Shown: positions 59,088 through 64,000 of the stretch, piece after piece
Layout of the letters: each line of letters starts with the position of its first letter
How positions within the stretch are numbered: the first letter of the stretch is position 1
Source of the DNA: Candidatus Methanoperedens sp. BLZ2
Lineage (GTDB): Archaea > Halobacteriota > Methanosarcinia > Methanosarcinales > Methanoperedenaceae
Direction of reading: 5' to 3'
Assembly: GCF_002487355.1 (NCBI RefSeq)
Contig: NZ_NTMG01000041.1
Coordinates: 1 to 64,000, forward strand
Length of the DNA: 64,000 bases
The notes under the pieces: generated by a model
Databases searched by the model: none
What the model was told of the DNA's origin: nothing
Seen by the model: the letters and a program-made list of their open reading frames with translations, nothing else
Position numbers and translations under genes: made by a program

Positions 59088-61535
59088 TCAAATCGATTCG
59101 ACCTCCGCATCCGCCCATCTATCAACAAAAAGATACTTGAGCATATCTATTATCAGGAAATTTGAATCGGTTTTTACCTCGATAGTCACTAAATTATCTT
59201 TCTGGCTAAATAATACTGAATCCAGGAGCTTTTTTTTCCTGTCCTTCACTGCGACCTCAAAACAGACCATCCCTTCATGTTTCTTAATGTCAAAACCAAG
59301 TCCATTTAAAAGCAGGTATTCCTGCAAACGATTCTGGAAACTGTACTTTGAAGGATCGTCCCACAGTGATACTATCTTAAAATTATTTCCGACTTCTTTT
59401 CCGTCGAAAGATGAGATATCCAATAGTGATGATTCGATATTCTCTTCCTTGAGGCGCTCAATGAATATTTCCTGACTTCCCGAAAATTCAAAATCATACA
59501 GGAATCGGCCGAAAAGGAAACCATATCCTTTGGAAGCTTGCATATTCTGCACCTGCCTGCATAAAAGATAGTCCTTTATAAGTGCAGGTATTTGTTCAAG
59601 AATAGATTTCCCGATAAATGCGCATTTTGCTTCCGGGGTCAGGTATCGCCCGGATTCTTTTAAGGTAACTGCTGCCTGCACGATCTTTGGCCTTTTCTTT
59701 TTCTCTACGGTATTTTTGAGTCTTTCGAGATCTTTCTGTAAAACCACAGGAACCGATAAAAGTTTTTGTTCTTCACATCCCCCGCACCCGATGCAGCCAC
59801 CTTTTCCTTCAAGACAATATCCATTGTCTGTAAAATTCATGGATCTGGTATACATTTTATAAAGAAATGACCTGGCAGGAGTGCCTTTCAGGCTTTCAAA
59901 AGGAAAAACGTAATTCATGTCTTTAGCTTCGGATATTCCATTGCCTGATGCTGATCTTAAATCACAGATAAGCAAATTTTTGTCACCGATCATATGTTCA
60001 CCATCAAAGTATCCACCCTTTCTGGCAAATCCGGAAATGACCCCAAAACATTCAAAACCTGCAAGAACAATATGCTGCGATATCAGGAATTCCTCTATAT
60101 CCTGTGCCATCCTGAACTCAAAGTTATTGGTTTCACAATCCCTCTTAATATCCCCTTTTATCTTTTTTATGCTCTCAGGATCTTTTATGGTCCGGCTGAA
60201 TTGCAGGGGTGTAAAAGGAAGGTTTGAAAGAAGACTGAAACTCATAATTGTCCTGCAGCCCGGTGATAATTTTGTTTTTAAATTTTTAAGCTTCATTATG
60301 AAAGTTTTGAATTCCCGGCAGTCATTTTCATTTTCAAGACCTGTAATTATGAAAAATAATTTTATTTGCCTTGGTTTTCTCGAATAGATATGTTCAAGCG
60401 ATATGAGAAGTTCCTTTTCAGACAAACTCTTATGCAAAAAACGTCTCATCCTGTCGTTTATCCCTTCCACCCCCAGCGTGAAAGTCCTTTTCCCGGAAAG
60501 TATCTCAAGATCAAGAAGCTCAGGGTGCATTGCGATGATGTCTGCCCGCTGGCTCTTGAAATTCACAAATTTTGCAATTTCATTAAGGCCAGCGATTATT
60601 ATTGAGATTCCTGTATGAAGATTGAAATTAAAACTCAGAAAATCAAACCCGGTAGGTGCATGTTTTACTTTTACTTCAAGCGCTTTTGAAAGGATGTCCC
60701 CGGGTTCATATTCTCTGAATGGTTTTCTTGTATGCCCTTCAAAGCAGAATGAACAGAAGCATGGGCACCCCTGAGTTATCTGGAGTTTTACCGTATTCTC
60801 AATATCGGTATTCAATACCGGGTATTCGGTTATAATATACGAAGCCTGCGGCGTTTTAGGGGGAGCAATACCAATACTATCCGGGATCGGAAGCCTGATA
60901 TCAAACAATCCTTTTACTTCGGTTTCAAGAAGATGCAGTACCAGCTTCTTTGGTTTTTCTTTACTGTCATTCACGATAGAAGCGATTTTCCCGACAGCTC
61001 CTTCGCCTTCCCCGAAAAATAGCGCATCAATAAAAGAATCGCCTTCCGGCGATATGGCACATTGAGCCATCAGTGCATTTGAGCCACCCATAATTACGAT
61101 GGGGCGAAGCGTTTGTCTTTCTGACTTCAGGGCCGGGATCCCGGTATTTGAAAAGAGATATGGCAGATTGAATAATTCCAGGGTGAAAGAGTTGGATATC
61201 AGAATAAGATCAAAATCATTTATTGGACGGAGGGATTGGATGCCCAGGAAAAATGGTATTTTGTTATCATTGAAAAACCGGATATTCTTTGGATCGGGAA
61301 AAAATGCATAATCAATATATGCCAGAGGCAGAGCTCTTCGTATTTCCTGGAAAAGAAAATGATGCGTTATGGATTCCCTGATATTTTGAAAAGGAGAGAG
61401 ACGAACGATCAATACCCGCAGCCGGGCATTCTCAAATCCCGGGTTATTGAATGTGGGATTTGCGCGGGGAAAAAAGATGCGGTATCCCTCAATCTTATGA
61501 AAATTCTTTAATATAATTTCGGAATGATCAATCAT
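59088..61535 (-). CDS. Radical SAM protein, B12-binding-like N-terminus, TIGR03960-related
   Basis: 815 aa. The N-terminal 240 residues resemble a cobalamin-binding-like domain without the DxHxxG motif but with GGSNALMAQCAISPEGDSFIDALFFGEGE. The radical SAM cluster motif is C257-x3-C261-x2-C264 (TQGCPCFCSFCFEGH). A second set (CLEGKGGCIGCGGCEEQ, about 585-601) may bind another cluster. The C-terminus contains a possible ferredoxin-like domain. Substrate unknown; maybe tRNA or protein modification. It heads the long minus-strand run of redox genes. Confidence 0.85.
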   Translation of the reverse strand: MIDHSEIILKNFHKIEGYRIFFPRANPTFNNPGFENARLRVLIVRLSPFQNIRESITHHFLFQEIRRALPLAYIDYAFFPDPKNIRFFNDNKIPFFLGIQSLRPINDFDLILISNSFTLELFNLPYLFSNTGIPALKSERQTLRPIVIMGGSNALMAQCAISPEGDSFIDALFFGEGEGAVGKIASIVNDSKEKPKKLVLHLLETEVKGLFDIRLPIPDSIGIAPPKTPQASYIITEYPVLNTDIENTVKLQITQGCPCFCSFCFEGHTRKPFREYEPGDILSKALEVKVKHAPTGFDFLSFNFNLHTGISIIIAGLNEIAKFVNFKSQRADIIAMHPELLDLEILSGKRTFTLGVEGINDRMRRFLHKSLSEKELLISLEHIYSRKPRQIKLFFIITGLENENDCREFKTFIMKLKNLKTKLSPGCRTIMSFSLLSNLPFTPLQFSRTIKDPESIKKIKGDIKRDCETNNFEFRMAQDIEEFLISQHIVLAGFECFGVISGFARKGGYFDGEHMIGDKNLLICDLRSASGNGISEAKDMNYVFPFESLKGTPARSFLYKMYTRSMNFTDNGYCLEGKGGCIGCGGCEEQKLLSVPVVLQKDLERLKNTVEKKKRPKIVQAAVTLKESGRYLTPEAKCAFIGKSILEQIPALIKDYLLCRQVQNMQASKGYGFLFGRFLYDFEFSGSQEIFIERLKEENIESSLLDISSFDGKEVGNNFKIVSLWDDPSKYSFQNRLQEYLLLNGLGFDIKKHEGMVCFEVAVKDRKKKLLDSVLFSQKDNLVTIEVKTDSNFLIIDMLKYLFVDRWADAEVESI

Positions 61536-61847
61536 ATCTGCTGTTAATTCTCTGTGCCCAAATTCTAAACCCTATTAACCTTCATGAACATAATGCCTTT
61601 TACAGAATAATGGTTTTTACAAAATATCATAATATTTAATAAAAATGTCATCATGATATTATTAATTCAAAGAGTAAGATTTATTAATGAGTTTTTTCAT
61701 AATAGTATTCAGTGAAGTATTTGGTTCGAGAAATAGTTTTCTTCAAAAATAACCCAGCTGGATTTTGTATAATTTATTTTTAATAATATTTACTAAAAGA
61801 TACTAAATAGTTATGATAATTTTTAATAATAAAGAGGAGGATAAATT
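61536..61847. other. Divergent AT-rich intergenic region
   Basis: About 310 very AT-rich bases without gene. It must hold the promoter of the radical SAM gene on the minus strand and of the small Cys protein on the plus strand (TATA-like TTTAATAATATTTACT near 61790). Confidence 0.45.
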
Positions 61848-61994
61848 TTGAAGTATTGTGTTGATTGCAGACACTTCTCAACAAAAGTGAAAGGAAGCAA
61901 CAGGGAACAATACGATGGTTCCTGCACCAGGATGAAAAAAAATGTGTATGAAACAAATCTTGGATGCAAAGAATTCAATGAAGAACGCGTTTAG
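61848..61994 (+). CDS. 48-aa four-cysteine protein
   Basis: Too short for routine gene calling. TTG start with a strong GAGGAGG six bases upstream. Sequence MKYCVDCRHFSTKVKG at the start, then a Cys in DGSCTRMK and another in LGCKEF: the C-x2-C...C...C layout suggests a small zinc or iron site. It ends six bases before the permease start, so they are probably cotranscribed. Confidence 0.7.
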   Translation: MKYCVDCRHFSTKVKGSNREQYDGSCTRMKKNVYETNLGCKEFNEERV

Positions 61995-62000
61995 GCATAA

Positions 62001-63290
62001 TTGAATCAGCTTCTGGCTGTTGGTGTTTTTTTATTTACGTATGCACTGATAGTCCTTAAGCCAAAAAAGATCAATGAAGCCCATGCGGCTTTAATTGGCG
62101 CGGTCCTTTCTGTAATATTCCTTCTCAAGCCTCACCAGGTACTTGAAGCTCTTGGTATTTCGACACAGGAAATGCCAGTGCCTCTTGTTACAACATGGAA
62201 TGTAGTTATAATTCTTATAACCTTAATGATTATCTCAAGTCTTCTTGATGATTACGGGTTCTTTGCATACTGCGCAAGGAAAGCGATACATGCATCAGGG
62301 AACAGCGGGCACAAATTATTTTTATATACATATCTTGTGGTCTCATCAATAGCTCTTTTTGCCGGGAATGATGTCGTCATCCTGACTACAACTCCCATTA
62401 TCCTTATTTTTTGTAAAAATGCCGGGATAAATCCAAAACCATATATGTATGCATCTTTTTTTGCTGCAAATACGTTCTCAATACCGCTTTATATCGGGAA
62501 TCTTACAAATATCCTGATAGGGGATAGTTTCGGGCTTGATTATTTCGGATTTACCGGATACATGTTCCTTCCTACGATCGCAGCAGCTTCTGTAAATTAT
62601 CATTTATTGAAATATATCTTCAGGAAACAGATACCGCTTAGTTTTAGCTTGAAAGATGATTTCGAAGTAACTATAAAAAATAAACCTATTGTAACCCTGG
62701 GACTTGTAGTATTGCTTGGCGTCATCATTTTTGGAGGTATAGCGAATTATTATAAAGTGCCAATATCCTTTGTGACATTAAGCGGGGCTTTGATCCTGTT
62801 GATTTCCGAGAGAAGAATTGCACATCGGCTAAACATGATATCATGGAATGTTGTGGTCTTTGTTATCGGGCTTTTCATCGTAGTAAAAAGCCTGGATGCA
62901 AGCGGAGTAAATAGCAAAATAGGCGAAATGGTTTTTACAGGATTGAGCGATAATATTTTCATCGCAATTTATTCCATGTCGCTTTTGTCTGCTTTAATGT
63001 GCAATCTTGTAAATAATATTCCCATGACAGCCATGATGCTTTCAATAATCCAGCAGGCAAATCTATCCCCGTCAATGAACACGGCAATGGGTTACTCGCT
63101 TGTTATCGGTTCAAACCTTGGCGCCAATTTTACCACATTCGGGGCGCTTGCCGGGATACTCTGGCTTGAAAGCGCGCGCAGGTATGGATGGAATACTACA
63201 ATGACCGATCTTCTTAAGATCGGATTATTCGTTACTCCTATTGCCATACTGGGAGCAAGCATAGTGCTTGCGGTAGAACTATCTTTTTAA
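62001..63290 (+). CDS. ArsB/NhaD-superfamily ion permease
   Basis: 429 aa with 11-12 membrane helices. AGNDVVILTTTPIILIFC and MCNLVNNIPMTAMMLSII with NNIP, then GSNLGANFTTFGALAGILWL are the two inverted re-entrant signatures of the IT superfamily (arsenite, citrate and Na+/H+ carriers). Substrate cannot be settled; no arsR or arsenite genes nearby. Starts at a TTG. Confidence 0.87.
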   Translation: MNQLLAVGVFLFTYALIVLKPKKINEAHAALIGAVLSVIFLLKPHQVLEALGISTQEMPVPLVTTWNVVIILITLMIISSLLDDYGFFAYCARKAIHASGNSGHKLFLYTYLVVSSIALFAGNDVVILTTTPIILIFCKNAGINPKPYMYASFFAANTFSIPLYIGNLTNILIGDSFGLDYFGFTGYMFLPTIAAASVNYHLLKYIFRKQIPLSFSLKDDFEVTIKNKPIVTLGLVVLLGVIIFGGIANYYKVPISFVTLSGALILLISERRIAHRLNMISWNVVVFVIGLFIVVKSLDASGVNSKIGEMVFTGLSDNIFIAIYSMSLLSALMCNLVNNIPMTAMMLSIIQQANLSPSMNTAMGYSLVIGSNLGANFTTFGALAGILWLESARRYGWNTTMTDLLKIGLFVTPIAILGASIVLAVELSF

Positions 63291-63364
63291 AATTTCCGGC
63301 CCTGACACTCTTTAATTTCGTGAATCGATACATTCTATTTCTGGATAACAGTAGATATATATCT

Positions 63365-63383
63365 GTTTGAGTAGTACTCAAAC
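63365..63383 (+). promoter_or_regulatory. 19-bp palindrome in the eL20-prefoldin promoter
   Basis: GTTTGAGTA (63365-63373), G, TACTCAAAC (63375-63383): a perfect palindrome with one central base. A TATA-like AGATATATATC (63353-63363) lies just upstream, so the palindrome spans the stretch between TATA and the expected start of transcription, the best site for a repressor. GGTGAT precedes the ATG at 63402. Confidence 0.6.
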
Positions 63384-63401
63384 CCCAGTTCAGGTGATAT
63401 T

Positions 63402-63581
63402 ATGAATTTTATAGTCAAAGGAAATTTCAAAGCAGGACAAAAATGGGAACAATTTACAAAAAAGATAACAACATTAAACAAGAGTCTGGCATTAGAAAAG
63501 ACATTTTCCCTTCTTGGAAGCGAGCACAGGTTAAGACGCAGTTTAATTAAGATAAATTCAGTAGACGAGGCTAAAGAATGA
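63402..63581 (+). CDS. rplX: Ribosomal protein eL20 (L18ae/LX)
   Basis: 59 aa: MNFIVKGNFKAGQKWEQFTK, then LALEKTFSLLGSEHRLRRS and IKINSVDEAKE. This is the short archaeal LX/eL20 protein of the 50S subunit. It overlaps the next ATG as ATGA. The eL20-prefoldin alpha order is conserved in archaea. Below 60 codons, so easily missed. Confidence 0.93.
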   Translation: MNFIVKGNFKAGQKWEQFTKKITTLNKSLALEKTFSLLGSEHRLRRSLIKINSVDEAKE

Positions 63582-64000
63582 GTGGTGTATTGAACCAGCA
63601 GCAACTAGCGGAATTATCAGAAAAGCACCAGGTCTACCAGTACCAGGCGGAATCCATTGCACAGCAGATAAATATGGTTAAGTTGACAATCAAGGATGTG
63701 GAGACTGCATTGACCACAATCACTGCTTTAAAAGACGAACCATCGGGGATAGAAACACTTGTGCCCATCGGTTTTGGTTCTTTCGTCAAGGCGAACCTGG
63801 TAAATACGGATACTATTGTTGTTGGAATCGGGGCGGGAGTGAGCGTTGAGAAAAAAATAGACGATGCCAGATCATTCCTTGAAAAAAGGAAAGATGAACT
63901 TACAAAATATTATGATCAGCTGAACACTACAATAGCAAAGATTGGCCAGGAACTTCAAAATATAGAGAAAATAGTTCAAAAGCACCAGCAATCCCAGCAG
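63578..64000 (+). CDS. pfdA: Prefoldin alpha subunit (3' end beyond the window)
   Basis: 141 codons are visible, no stop before the end. MSGVLNQQQLAELSEKHQVY starts the first helix, LVPIGFGSFVKANL and TIVVGIGAGVSVEK are the central beta hairpins of the alpha subunit, and ELTKYYDQLNTTIAKIGQEL is the returning coiled coil. With beta subunits it captures unfolded proteins for the thermosome. Only a few residues should be missing. Confidence 0.95.
   Translation, partial: MSGVLNQQQLAELSEKHQVYQYQAESIAQQINMVKLTIKDVETALTTITALKDEPSGIETLVPIGFGSFVKANLVNTDTIVVGIGAGVSVEKKIDDARSFLEKRKDELTKYYDQLNTTIAKIGQELQNIEKIVQKHQQSQQ

Overview
The window is chromosomal DNA of a low-GC euryarchaeon of the methanogen/methanotroph lineage, most likely Methanosarcinales and plausibly a Methanoperedens (ANME-2d)-like anaerobic methanotroph. 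Evidence: an McrC-type protein, PurP, archaeal ribosomal proteins (L1, L10/P0, L12/P1, eL20), prefoldin alpha, a complete archaellum motor, a ferredoxin-disulfide reductase/rubredoxin fusion, DUF2180 and DUF2769 cysteine-rich proteins, and a six-heme c-type cytochrome. Species assignment is inference.

Layout. (1) 1-2.5 kb: two PIN-type toxin/antitoxin pairs inside debris of a polysaccharide ABC exporter ATPase, with the 3' half of a tRNA-like sequence. (2) 2.5-9.5 kb: glycan locus with an ABC-2 permease, rmlA-rmlD-rmlB-rmlC (dTDP-rhamnose) and three GT2 glycosyltransferases. (3) 9.5-13.7 kb: hexaheme cytochrome, membrane protein, RecQ helicase, lipoprotein. (4) 13.7-15.7 kb: a MoeB/ThiF-TusA-DsrE-DsrF-DsrH-like sulfur-relay operon. 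(5) 15.7-19.1 kb: ManC, PurP and a membrane-bound winged-helix protein. (6) 19.3-20.6 kb: exported coiled-coil protein and lipoprotein, convergent with the rpl1-rpl10-rpl12 operon (20.6-22.6 kb). (7) 23.1-29.9 kb: SAM hydrolase family enzyme, surface lipoproteins (one PGF-CTERM-like), tRNA-Phe and small proteins.

(8) 30.5-44.3 kb: motility and chemotaxis. A degenerate receiver protein, three archaellins, arlF-G-H-I-J, two tandem cheY, then cheB-cheA-cheR-cheC and cheD. No arlC/D/E, cheF, cheW or MCP lies in the window. The archaellin operon and both cheY genes share a tandem TCACAC-type element next to the TATA box. (9) 44.3-52.6 kb: accessory region with a CDF transporter, Fic protein, MNT/HEPN pair (HEPN broken), a large beta-helix surface protein, and three probable footprints of IS605/TnpB right ends in one orientation.

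(10) 52.7-61.5 kb: a long minus-strand run, mostly overlapping or tightly spaced: radical SAM protein, rubrerythrin-like protein, AhpD-like protein, bacterioferritin-like protein, McrC, two DUF2180 proteins, pyruvate:ferredoxin oxidoreductase (gamma-delta fusion, alpha, beta), glutaredoxin-like protein and FTR-rubredoxin. This looks like an oxygen-protection and thiol-redox module wired to PFOR. (11) 61.8-64 kb: small Cys protein, ArsB/NhaD-type permease, eL20 and the start of prefoldin alpha, which runs off the end.
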